The translations under genes and the position numbers were made by a program. The notes beneath the pieces were generated by a model. That model searched no databases and was not told the DNA's origin. It worked only from the letters and a program-made list of their open reading frames with translations. 64,000 bases of DNA from Palsa-506 sp963786975 (lineage in GTDB: Bacteria; Actinomycetota; Actinomycetes; Streptosporangiales; Streptosporangiaceae): positions 434,001 through 498,000 of the forward strand of contig CAWBBE010000005.1 in assembly GCA_963786975.1 (NCBI GenBank), written 5' to 3'. Shown piece by piece: positions 7,708 through 15,672 of the stretch. Every line of letters starts with the position of its first letter. The first letter of the stretch is position 1.

Positions 7708-9768
7708 TTAGAATACATAGGTGCCCGGGGCCGGCTCCTTTGGCGGGAATTGCTCGCTGCCGATGACCGTCGGCGCGGTTTTCTTCGAGCCGGAGCGCGT
7801 CGCCAGCCAGGCCACCCAGTCTCCCCACCAGGAACCGTCGTGCCGCTGCGCATCCGCCAGCCAGTTCTGCGAGTCAGCCGGTGTCTCGGGATTGACGAAG
7901 TACCCGAGGCGGGGATGGTTGGGATCGGCGACGACGGTCTGGATGTGGCCGCTTGAGCACAGCACGAACCGGCTGTCGCCGGAGAACAGCTGGGTGCTCT
8001 GGTAGCAGCCTGGCCACGGCGTGATGTGGTCGGTCAGCCCGGCGGCGACATAGGTGTCGCACGTCACCTGCGACATGTCGACCGGCATGCCCAGCACTTC
8101 CAGGGCGCCGGGGTGCGTGAACTGGTTGCCGGAGACGATGTCGAGTAGCTGATGGTGGAACCGGGCAGGCAGCCGGGTGGTGTCGGCGTTCCAGGCGAGG
8201 ATGTCGAACGCCGGCGGCTTGCGGCCGGTCAGGTAGTTGTTCACCCAGTAGTTCCACACCAGGTCGTTGGGGCGCAGCCAGGCGAAGATCTGCGCCATCT
8301 GCCAGCCCTCCAGCACCCCTTTCCGGCTGGACGCCTTCCTGGCCAGCGCGAATGTCGGCTTGGTCGCGAACAGCAGCATCTTCGCGTCGACGTCGAGGTC
8401 AAGCAGGGTGACGACCAGGGTGGCCGAGTGGACCCGGTCATCGGCCAGCGCCGCGAGGCGGGACAGCAGGATCGCGACCATCATCCCGCCGGCGCAGCCG
8501 CCCATCAGGTTGACGTCCGGGGAACCGGACACCTCGCGGACGACGTCGACGGCCTCAAGCATCGCCTGGGTGTAGGTGTCCAGGCCCCAGTCGCGCTGCT
8601 CCGCCGTCGGGTTCCGCCAGCTGATCCCGAAGAGCTGGAAGCCGTGCTGCAGCGCGAACTCGTACATGCTGCGGCCCGGCGAGAGGTCAAGCGCGTAGTA
8701 CTTGTTCACCTGCGGCGGCACGACCAGCATCGGCCGCTGGTAGACCTGCTCGGTCTGCGGCGTGTACTGGATCAGCTCGAAGACCTCGGTCCGGTGGATC
8801 ACCGCGCCCGGCGTCACCGCTAGGTTCTTGCCGACCTGGAACGGCTCGCGGTCGACCTGCGACGGCATGCCGTGGTTGTGCCGCCAGTCCCCGGCGAGGT
8901 TCCCGGCACCCTTAACGAGGCTGCCGCCGCCGGTCTCGATGCACCGCTTGAGCGCCTCGGGGTTGGTCAGCAGGGAGTTGGTCGGCGCCAGTGCCTCTCG
9001 CACCAGGCCGAGCAGGAAGCGCACCCGCTCGGCGTTGTGGCCTTCGAGGTCGAGATTGTCGACGAAGCTGTCGACCTCCGACCCGAAGTGCAGGTAGGCC
9101 TGCATGTACGAGCGGAGCAGGCGGTTCCCGCTCCAGGCGGGATCGCGGAACCTCTTATCCGACTTCTCCGGTGCCAGCTGCGATTTGCCGAGGCCGATCT
9201 TGACCAGTTCCCCGGCGGTGCGCGGCAGCCCGTGCAGCAGCACCCGCGGCTGCCGGGTGACCCGGTCCGCCAGCACCCGCAGGCCACCCACCGCGTCGGG
9301 CAGGCCGAAGCCCACGAACGGGCTCGGCCCGAGCAGGGCGTCAGCTCCGCCGGCCAGGTGAGCCGCGCCGTCGGTGAGGTCGCCGGACGGGCCGGCCGGG
9401 GCCGGCTGAGCCTGGCCGGGCTTGCCGCCGGCGGCGGCCGGGGATGGCGCCTTGGCGGGCTTGCCGCCGGCGGCGGCCGGGGATGGCGCCTTGGCGGGCT
9501 TGCCGTCGGCTGCGGCTGGGGATGGCGCCTTGGCGGGCTTGCCGTCGGCTGCGGCTGGGGATGGCGCCTTGGCCGGCTTGCCGTCGGCCCGGGCGGGCCG
9601 TGTCCTGGCCGGCTTGCCGTCGGCCGGGGCCGACGCCGCGGCCGCCTTGCGGGGCTTGCTGGCCGCGGCCGCCGGGCGCGCCTTGGCCGATCCGGCGCGA
9701 CGTGGCCCGGCTGCCCGCCGGGTGCCCGCGCCGTTCTGCGTGCGGACTACATCGTCGGCTGAGGACAT
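7708..9768 (-). CDS. phaC: Poly(3-hydroxyalkanoate) synthase with Lys/Ala/Pro-repeat N-terminus
   Basis: The enzyme polymerises 3-hydroxyacyl-CoA into PHA granules. The lipase-like box is GGCAGG with nucleophile Cys at about residue 425; the Asp lies in AAGLTDHITPWPG and the His in LCSSGHIQTVVADPNHP. The C-terminus (RHDGSWWGDWVAWLATRSG) is typical of class I synthases. The protein is 686 residues, about 100 longer than usual: residues 1-125 are an Ala/Lys/Pro-rich arm containing five near-identical 13-residue repeats (DGKPAKAPSPAAA). ATG 9768 is chosen because ATGA overlaps the stop of the thiolase gene upstream, implying coupled translation. Last gene of a minus-strand operon with two acyl-CoA ligases and a thiolase. 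Confidence 0.93.
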   Translation of the reverse strand: MSSADDVVRTQNGAGTRRAAGPRRAGSAKARPAAAASKPRKAAAASAPADGKPARTRPARADGKPAKAPSPAAADGKPAKAPSPAAADGKPAKAPSPAAAGGKPAKAPSPAAAGGKPGQAQPAPAGPSGDLTDGAAHLAGGADALLGPSPFVGFGLPDAVGGLRVLADRVTRQPRVLLHGLPRTAGELVKIGLGKSQLAPEKSDKRFRDPAWSGNRLLRSYMQAYLHFGSEVDSFVDNLDLEGHNAERVRFLLGLVREALAPTNSLLTNPEALKRCIETGGGSLVKGAGNLAGDWRHNHGMPSQVDREPFQVGKNLAVTPGAVIHRTEVFELIQYTPQTEQVYQRPMLVVPPQVNKYYALDLSPGRSMYEFALQHGFQLFGISWRNPTAEQRDWGLDTYTQAMLEAVDVVREVSGSPDVNLMGGCAGGMMVAILLSRLAALADDRVHSATLVVTLLDLDVDAKMLLFATKPTFALARKASSRKGVLEGWQMAQIFAWLRPNDLVWNYWVNNYLTGRKPPAFDILAWNADTTRLPARFHHQLLDIVSGNQFTHPGALEVLGMPVDMSQVTCDTYVAAGLTDHITPWPGCYQSTQLFSGDSRFVLCSSGHIQTVVADPNHPRLGYFVNPETPADSQNWLADAQRHDGSWWGDWVAWLATRSGSKKTAPTVIGSEQFPPKEPAPGTYVF
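9421..9588. repeat. 39-base tandem repeat inside phaC
   Basis: Four nearly identical 39-base units start at 9421, 9460, 9499 and 9538, each beginning CTTGCCG; a shorter degenerate fifth follows at 9577. They are in frame and encode the DGKPAKAPSPAAA arm of PhaC. The first two units are identical to each other, and the next two share their own variants, suggesting recent unit duplication. Confidence 0.9.
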
Positions 9769-10934
9769 CAGGACAACCTCTCCACGATCATGGCCATACC
9801 CTGGCCGCCGCCCACGCACATGGTCTCCAGGCCGATCGTCTCGTCCCGGGTCCGCAGGTCGTTCAGCAGCGTGCTGAGGATGCGCACGCCGGTCATCCCG
9901 AACGGGTGGCCGAGCGCGATGGCGCCGCCGTGCGGGTTCAGCTTGTCGCTGAACGGGTCCACGCCGATGCCCTCCGCGGACGGGATGACCTGAGCGGCGA
10001 ACGCCTCGTTGATCTCGACGACGTCCACGTCGTCAATGGTCAGGCCGGCCCTGCGCATCGCCTGCTGGCTGGACTCGATCGGGCCGAGGCCCATCAGCTC
10101 CGGCTCCAGCGCGCTGACCCCGGTCGAGACGATCCTGGCCACCGGCTGGATGCCCAGCTGCCTGGCCAGGGTGTCGGACATCACCACCGCGGCGGCGGCT
10201 CCGTCGTTCAGCGGGCACGAGTTACCCGCGGTCACCCGGCCGTCGGCCCGGAATACCGGCTTCAGGCCGGCCAGCCGCTCCGCCGTGCTGTCCGGCCGAG
10301 GCCCGTCATCGCTGGTCATCGTGCTGCCGTCGGCCAGCGGAACGCCGATGATCTCGTTGGCGAAGATGCCTTCCTGCGTGGCCCTGACGGCGCGGGCGTG
10401 GCTCTCCAGGGCGAACCGGTCCATCGCCTCCCGGCTGACATCATGCTTGTCGGCCACGTTCTCGGCGGTCACTCCCATGCTCATGTACGCCTCCGGCATG
10501 CCATCGTGGTTGCCGTCGGCCAGCCGCGGGTTGCGCGTCTCCGGCTGGTCGACGAACACCCCGAGCGGCGACCGGGTGATCGACTCCACGCCGACGCACA
10601 CGAACGCGTCGCCCTCGCCGGCCTTGATGGCGTGGAAGGCCATCCGGGTTGCCTGCAGCGAGGAGGCGCAGTACCGGTTGACCGTGGTTCCCGGCGCCCC
10701 GACGCCCGCCAGGATGCTGATGATCCGGCCCATGTTGTGCGACTGCTCGCCGCCGGGCAGTGCGCAGCCGCAGATCACGTCTTCGATCTGCCCTCGGTCG
10801 AGCTGCGGTACCTTCGCCAGCACCTGGTTGACTATGTACGCGCCCAGGTCGTCCGGCCGCTGGTCGATGAGATGGCCCTTCATGGCGCGGCCGATGGGCG
10901 TCCGCCCGATGGCTGCGATCACTGCTTCTGGCAT
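9768..10934 (-). CDS. Acetyl-CoA C-acyltransferase (thiolase)
   Basis: A complete thiolase of 388 residues. The nucleophilic Cys lies in TVNRYCASSLQA (about residue 90), NEAFAAQ and the His motif GHPFGMTG are present, and the second catalytic Cys lies in ETMCVGGGQGMA. It could run either way: cleaving 3-ketoacyl-CoA in beta-oxidation or condensing acyl-CoA for PHA precursors. Overall character (MPEAVIAAIGRTPIGRAMKG) is FadA-like rather than a PhaA biosynthetic thiolase. The start shares TAATG with the acyl-CoA ligase upstream, and its stop overlaps the phaC start, so the genes form one transcription unit. No phaB-type reductase accompanies it. Confidence 0.92.
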   Translation of the reverse strand: MPEAVIAAIGRTPIGRAMKGHLIDQRPDDLGAYIVNQVLAKVPQLDRGQIEDVICGCALPGGEQSHNMGRIISILAGVGAPGTTVNRYCASSLQATRMAFHAIKAGEGDAFVCVGVESITRSPLGVFVDQPETRNPRLADGNHDGMPEAYMSMGVTAENVADKHDVSREAMDRFALESHARAVRATQEGIFANEIIGVPLADGSTMTSDDGPRPDSTAERLAGLKPVFRADGRVTAGNSCPLNDGAAAAVVMSDTLARQLGIQPVARIVSTGVSALEPELMGLGPIESSQQAMRRAGLTIDDVDVVEINEAFAAQVIPSAEGIGVDPFSDKLNPHGGAIALGHPFGMTGVRILSTLLNDLRTRDETIGLETMCVGGGQGMAMIVERLS

Positions 10935-12688
10935 TACTTACTCCCGGATCTGGTGGGCTGGCTGGCCGGGGCGGACGGTGACGCCTCGGTGACTGGCGAG
11001 GGCGCTCCGGCGGCCGGCGTGGGCGCTGCGGGCTGCCGCGCGCTCGCCGGGTCGGCGGAGCCGGCCGAGCCGATCGCGGCGCCGGTCACGACCACGTCCA
11101 GGCCGCCTTCGGCGTAGCGGGCGCGCAGCAGCTTCTTGTCGTGCTTGCCGACGCTCGTGCGCGGCACTGCCTCGATGAAGGCCCAGCGCTCGGGCAGCCA
11201 CCACTTGACCACGCGACCGGCCAGGTGCGCCCGGAGCTCATCGGGGGTGACGGCGCTGCCGGGCGCGCTGACCACGCAGGCCAGCGGCCGCTCTCCCCAC
11301 CGTTCGTCCGGCGCGGCGATGACCGCGGCCTCGCGGACGGCCGGGTGCGAGACGAGCGCGGATTCCAGGTCGAGCGTGGAGATCCACTCGCCGCCCGACT
11401 TGACCACGTCCTTGGCCCGATCGCTGATCGTGACGTAGCCCAGGGCGTCAAGGTGGCCGACGTCGCCGGTGCGGAACCAGCCGTCGTGGAACTTGGCCGG
11501 CGCCGGGTCGCGGTAGTAGCTCGCGGTCACCCACGGCCCGCGCAGCTCGATCTCGCCGAAGCTGCTGCCGTCGCGTGGCAGCACCTTCCCGCTGTCGTCG
11601 ACGACGCGGACCTCGACGCCGCCGAGGACGCGTCCCGCGGTGGACCGGTACTCGATCTCCCGCTCCGCCGGGCAGTTCTTGGGCGCGAACGCCAGTGACG
11701 CGACCGGGCTTGTCTCGGTCAGGCCCCAGCCCTGCACCATCCGGACGCCGAACCGCTCCTCATACGCCTCGATCAGGCTGCGCGGCACCGCGGCGCCGCC
11801 GCACATGATCATCCGCAGCGAGGACAGGTCGACATCGGCCGGGTCCAGGCCGAGCATGTCGTACCAGACAGTCGGCACGGCGGCGGCGAGGGTCACCCGC
11901 TCCGCCGTGATCAGCCGGGCCAGCCTGGACGCGTGGATGAACCGGTCCGGCAGGATCAGGTCGGCCCCGACCAGCCAGCTCGCGTACGGCAGCCCCCACG
12001 CGTTGCCGTGGAACATGGGCACCACGGGCAGCAGCCGGTCATGCTGGCTGAGTCCGAGCGCCTCGCCTGAGCACACGCCGATCGAGTGCAGGAACGTCGA
12101 CCGGTGGCTGTATACGACGCCCTTGGGCAAGTCGGTGGTCCCGCTGGTGTAGCACATCGCGGCCGCGGCCGACTCCTCCAGCGCGGGCCACGGGTATCCG
12201 GGCTGCTCCGAGCTCAGCAGTTCCTCGTAGTCGATCGCGCCGGGCAGCCCGGAGCGATCGCCGTCGCCGAACACGATCAGGTGCCTGACCGTCGGCAGCT
12301 CGCTGATGATCGGCGCGAGGGCCGGCGCGAGGCTGGCATCGACGATGATCGCGGTGTCCTCGGCGTGCCGGATGATGTAGCTGAGCTGCTCGCTGGACAG
12401 CCGGATGTTGACGGTGTGCAGTACCGCGCCCATGCACGGCACGGCGAAGTACGCCTCCTGGTGCTCCTGGGTATTCCAGCCGAAGGTGGCCACCCGGTCA
12501 CCCGGCCGGATGCCGAGGCGGCGCAGCCCGGCGGCTAGTCGCTCGGCCCGCTCGGCCAGGGCGGCGAACCTGATCCGGCGCGCGCCTTCTTCCCCGGCGC
12601 TGACCACGACGCTGTCGGCGTAGGTGGCCCGTCCGTGCTCGAAGATATGTCCAATTGTGAGCGGAAAGTCCTGCATGGTGCTGTACAT
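10934..12688 (-). CDS. Long/medium-chain acyl-CoA ligase (AMP-binding)
   Basis: This ANL-superfamily ligase activates a carboxylic acid to acyl-CoA through an acyl-adenylate. Motifs: the phosphate loop YTSGTTDLPKGVVYSH, adenine-binding GWGLTETSP, WFRTGDVGHLD, and the C-terminal lysine segment RTSVGKHDKKLLR. It resembles FadD-type enzymes (fadD12/fadD13-like) with a typical body of about 540 residues, followed by an Ala/Pro/Ser-rich 45-residue tail that looks dispensable. ATG 12688 is used; ATG 12676 is an alternative. It lies 6 bases after the second ligase and shares TAATG with the thiolase gene. The acid substrate is not predictable from sequence. Confidence 0.9.
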   Translation of the reverse strand: MYSTMQDFPLTIGHIFEHGRATYADSVVVSAGEEGARRIRFAALAERAERLAAGLRRLGIRPGDRVATFGWNTQEHQEAYFAVPCMGAVLHTVNIRLSSEQLSYIIRHAEDTAIIVDASLAPALAPIISELPTVRHLIVFGDGDRSGLPGAIDYEELLSSEQPGYPWPALEESAAAAMCYTSGTTDLPKGVVYSHRSTFLHSIGVCSGEALGLSQHDRLLPVVPMFHGNAWGLPYASWLVGADLILPDRFIHASRLARLITAERVTLAAAVPTVWYDMLGLDPADVDLSSLRMIMCGGAAVPRSLIEAYEERFGVRMVQGWGLTETSPVASLAFAPKNCPAEREIEYRSTAGRVLGGVEVRVVDDSGKVLPRDGSSFGEIELRGPWVTASYYRDPAPAKFHDGWFRTGDVGHLDALGYVTISDRAKDVVKSGGEWISTLDLESALVSHPAVREAAVIAAPDERWGERPLACVVSAPGSAVTPDELRAHLAGRVVKWWLPERWAFIEAVPRTSVGKHDKKLLRARYAEGGLDVVVTGAAIGSAGSADPASARQPAAPTPAAGAPSPVTEASPSAPASQPTRSGSK

Positions 12689-12694
12689 AATGGT

Positions 12695-14257
12695 TCAGCC
12701 TCCGCCGACCTGCGTCTCCTGCCTGGCCCAGTGCGGGTCGCGCAGGTTGCGCTTGAGGATCTTGCCGGCCGCCGATTTCGGCAGCGGCTCGGTCCCCAGC
12801 TCGATCCGCTTGGGCACCTTGAAATTGGCGATAAGAGCACGGCAATGCGTAGTCAGCTCGTCGGCGGTCACCTCGGACCGGCAGATCACGACCGCGTACA
12901 CCGCCTCGCCCCAGCGTTCGTCCGGAACGCCGAAGACGGCGACCTCGGCGACCGCGGGGTGCGCGGACAGCGCGTTCTCCACCTCGGTCGAGTAGACGTT
13001 CTCACCACCGCTGACGATCATGTCCTTGGCCCGGTCGACCAGGTAGATGTACGACTGCTCGTCCCGGTAGCCCATGTCGCCGGTGCGGTACCAGCCGCCG
13101 CCGACCATGACCTCGGCGGTCTCGTCCGGCTTGTGCCAGTACCCGGCCATCACGCTGGGGCTGCGCACCAGCAGCTCGCCCACCATCCCGGGCGGCTGCT
13201 CGGCGCCGGACGGATCCACCACCCGGATCTCGACCCCCACGGCCGGCTGCCCGCACGAGCCTGCCCTGGGCACGGCCGGCTGCCGGTACGAGCCTGCCCT
13301 GGGCTTGTCGAACAGGCGCTCCTCGTGTGGCAGCAGCGTGATGATCGGTGTCGCCTCGGTGGTCCCGTACACGTGCAGCAACTCGGCGCCGGGGAAGGCC
13401 CGGTGGGTGCGCTTGAGCGTCTCGGTGGAGATGGGCGACGCGCCGTGACTCAGGTAGCGCAGCGCGCCGACGTCCCGCGGCCGCGCGAGCTGGGCGTCCG
13501 CGGCGGCCGCCAGCATGGTCGGCACCAGCAGCGTGTGCGTGACGCTCTCGCGCTCCATTAGGTCAATGGCGAGTTCGGGGTTGAAGCTCGGCATGATCAC
13601 GTGCGTCCCGCCGGCCCACACGGTGGCGAGCACGGCGATCGTCCCGCCGGTGTGGAACATCGGCGATACGACCAGCCAGCGGGTATCGGTGCCGAACGGC
13701 CAGGTGGCCATGAAATGCAGCCCGCTGGAGACCAGGCTGCGGTGGGTATGCATGGCTCCCTTCGCCGCCCCGGTAGTACCGGACGTGTAGAACAGCACCG
13801 CCAGGTCGTCCTCGGCGATCGGCGGAGTGACCGGCATCTCGGCTGCCGACGAGATCAGGTCCTCGTAGCCGTCCGGCATGGCCACCACGCGCTCGACCTG
13901 CGCGACGTCCGCGACGTCCGCGGCGTCCGCGACGGCGCTGTCGGCGAAGAGCACGCGGACGCCGGCGTCAGCCAGGATCTCGCGCTTCTCCGCAGCGGCC
14001 AGCCGGGAGTTGACCGGCACCAGGACCAGGCCCGCGGCCGGGACGCCCAGGTAGAGTTCCAGGTATTGGTGCGAGTTGAGGCCGATGACCCCGACCCGGT
14101 CGCCGGGCGCGAGTCCTAAACCGTACAGGGCGCCGGCCAGCCGGCGGCATCGCCCGGCAATCTCGGCGTAGCTGAGGCGAGTGTCGCCGCTGACGACTGC
14201 GCAGGAATCCGCCGCGATGTGTAGCGCCCGGTCGAGCGGCGCAGCGAAGGTATACAT
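12695..14257 (-). CDS. Second acyl-CoA ligase (AMP-binding) with internal duplication
   Basis: An AMP-forming acid-CoA ligase of 520 residues: YTSGTTGAAKGAMHTHRS, VYGTTEATP, WYRTGDMGYRD, VSGGENVYSTEVE and the catalytic lysine in LPKSAAGKILKRNLRD. It is the first gene of the minus-strand PHA operon, 100 bases from a TetR-type palindrome. Just before the conserved PAVGVEIRVVD strand the protein repeats RAGS-QPAVP, produced by a 33-base tandem duplication (13238-13303). The duplication is in frame and falls in a surface linker, so activity may be retained. It likely acts on medium-chain or aromatic acids feeding thiolase and PhaC; the substrate is not known. Confidence 0.9.
   Translation of the reverse strand: MYTFAAPLDRALHIAADSCAVVSGDTRLSYAEIAGRCRRLAGALYGLGLAPGDRVGVIGLNSHQYLELYLGVPAAGLVLVPVNSRLAAAEKREILADAGVRVLFADSAVADAADVADVAQVERVVAMPDGYEDLISSAAEMPVTPPIAEDDLAVLFYTSGTTGAAKGAMHTHRSLVSSGLHFMATWPFGTDTRWLVVSPMFHTGGTIAVLATVWAGGTHVIMPSFNPELAIDLMERESVTHTLLVPTMLAAAADAQLARPRDVGALRYLSHGASPISTETLKRTHRAFPGAELLHVYGTTEATPIITLLPHEERLFDKPRAGSYRQPAVPRAGSCGQPAVGVEIRVVDPSGAEQPPGMVGELLVRSPSVMAGYWHKPDETAEVMVGGGWYRTGDMGYRDEQSYIYLVDRAKDMIVSGGENVYSTEVENALSAHPAVAEVAVFGVPDERWGEAVYAVVICRSEVTADELTTHCRALIANFKVPKRIELGTEPLPKSAAGKILKRNLRDPHWARQETQVGGG
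13238..13303. repeat. 33-base tandem duplication within an acyl-CoA ligase gene
   Basis: Copies at 13238-13270 and 13271-13303 differ at two bases (CCGCACGAG versus CGGTACGAG). The duplication inserts eleven residues in frame. Confidence 0.9.
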
Positions 14258-14356
14258 CCAGGTCCGCCTCCATAACGAGGCCGCGATGGCAGGCCCTTGC
14301 TGCCGGATCCCGGCTTCGTGGCCCGACGCTTCGAACCCGCCGTGCTTCCAGCTATC

Positions 14357-14380
14357 ATAACCGACCGTTCGGTTGGTTAT
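14357..14380. promoter_or_regulatory. 24-base TetR-type palindrome, site 1 (PHA operon)
   Basis: The half site ATAACCnACCGn is followed by its exact mirror, giving full symmetry except for spacer bases. It lies 100 bases upstream of the first gene of the minus-strand ligase-thiolase-phaC operon. Related copies occur at 14449 and 19465. The ACCGnnCGGT core resembles palindromes described for TetR-family regulators of phenylacetate and fatty-acid genes in actinobacteria. Confidence 0.7.
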
Positions 14381-14448
14381 GTCTCGCGGCCAGTAATTTT
14401 TGTCATGCTATCGGTGAGTTGCGTCACACGAACAGCGTGAGTTATCAT

Positions 14449-14468
14449 CGACCGACCGTTCGTTTGTG
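14449..14468. promoter_or_regulatory. Degenerate TetR-type palindrome, site 2 (PHA depolymerase)
   Basis: CGACCGACCGTTCGTTTG shares the ACCGTTCG core with site 1, but its right half has CGTT instead of CGGT. It lies 107 bases upstream of the plus-strand hydrolase start, so the divergent promoters may be controlled by the same repressor. Confidence 0.5.
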
Positions 14469-14574
14469 TTGTGAGTAGCCGGCCCGGGTCCAGTCCTCGC
14501 CTGTTTCGAGCTATATGTCCGGCTATCTGCCTGATAGGCCAGACATCGAACAGTTCTTGACAAGGAGGGCCTAA

Positions 14575-15540
14575 ATGGCCGCAGCCGGTTCGACCCCGTC
14601 TACCCCGCCGGTCACGCACAAGCAGCTGCACATCAAGGGACTCAAGGTGCACGTCCAGATGTGCGGGGAGGGCGAGCCGCTGCTGCTCTACTCCGGCATC
14701 TGGGGCGAGGTCGGGCTCTGGGAGCAACTGCTGCCGCACTTGCCGGGGTTCCGCACGATCGCGTTCGACCCGCCGGGCATCGGCCGCACCCAGATGCCCC
14801 GGGTCCCGATGACCATGTGGGGGCTGTCTCAATTCGGCACCCACGTGCTCGACGAGCTTGGCGTGCCGAGCGCCCATGTACTCGGCGCGTCGTTCGGCGG
14901 CGCGGTGGCCCAGCAGATGGCGGTCACCCACGCCAGCCGGGTCCGCCGCCTGGTGCTCGTGTCGACGTCCTTCGGCGGCTTCGCGATGCCGGGCGATATC
15001 TCCGCGATGTGGCACTTCATCAATCCGGGCAGCTACCACCCGCAGCGGCTGGAGAAGGTGGCGGGCGCCATGTTCGGCGGACGGCTGCGCACCGAGCCCG
15101 AGCTGGTGCGCAAGATGCACGTCCGCCGCCCGAAGAACCCGTGGCAGGCCATGTACCGGATGGCGCCGCTGATCGCCTGGACGAGCCTGCCCTGGCTGTG
15201 GGCCATCAGCCAGCCGACGCTCGTGGTGGCCGGCGACGACGACCCGGTCACCCCGCACATCAACCACCGGCTGATGGCGGCGCTCATCCCCGACGGGCGG
15301 CTGCACACCGTCCGCGGTGGCGGCCACCTGGCGCTGATCGACAGCGCCGCCGAGGTCGCCCCGGTCATCACCAGCTTCCTGCGCGGAGACAGCGCCGCCG
15401 CGCAGGAAGCCGCCGGGCGTTCCTACGCGGCCGCTAACGGCCACCGGTCATTAACGGCCGGCCTGCGGCCCGGCAGCGGCCAGCCGATTCCGGCCAGCGG
15501 CCAGCCGGCACCGAACGGCCAGCCAGTAAAGATCATCTAA
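14575..15540 (+). CDS. phaZ: Alpha/beta hydrolase resembling intracellular medium-chain-length PHA depolymerase
   Basis: The fold is alpha/beta hydrolase, with nucleophile Ser in VLGASFGGAVAQQ (about residue 105), Asp in VVAGDDDPVTPHINH and His in VRGGGHLALID. The GDDDP-PLIN-like segment, the YGG/FGG-R-PEL stretch and the spacing recall Pseudomonas PhaZ, which mobilises stored mcl-PHA. An Ala/Gly/Gln-rich 40-residue C-terminal tail is extra. A perfect AAGGAGG ribosome site precedes ATG 14575. It is divergent from the phaC operon and shares its operator region, which supports a PHA role; a generic carboxylesterase is the alternative. Confidence 0.75.
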   Translation: MAAAGSTPSTPPVTHKQLHIKGLKVHVQMCGEGEPLLLYSGIWGEVGLWEQLLPHLPGFRTIAFDPPGIGRTQMPRVPMTMWGLSQFGTHVLDELGVPSAHVLGASFGGAVAQQMAVTHASRVRRLVLVSTSFGGFAMPGDISAMWHFINPGSYHPQRLEKVAGAMFGGRLRTEPELVRKMHVRRPKNPWQAMYRMAPLIAWTSLPWLWAISQPTLVVAGDDDPVTPHINHRLMAALIPDGRLHTVRGGGHLALIDSAAEVAPVITSFLRGDSAAAQEAAGRSYAAANGHRSLTAGLRPGSGQPIPASGQPAPNGQPVKII

Positions 15541-15672
15541 CCGGCCACCGCAGCCTGACGCCGGCCGGCTGCAGACGGCTAGCGCCAGGCTGACAGGCAG
15601 CCGCCGCCCAAGCCGTCCGGGCACGCCAGCCCGCGGCCCAAGCTGTCCGGGCACGCCAGCCCGCGCCCGCCG

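Noticed and set aside
9421..9588. Possible non-coding tandem-repeat element
   Set aside because: The 39-base period is a multiple of three and the phaC frame is continuous through it.
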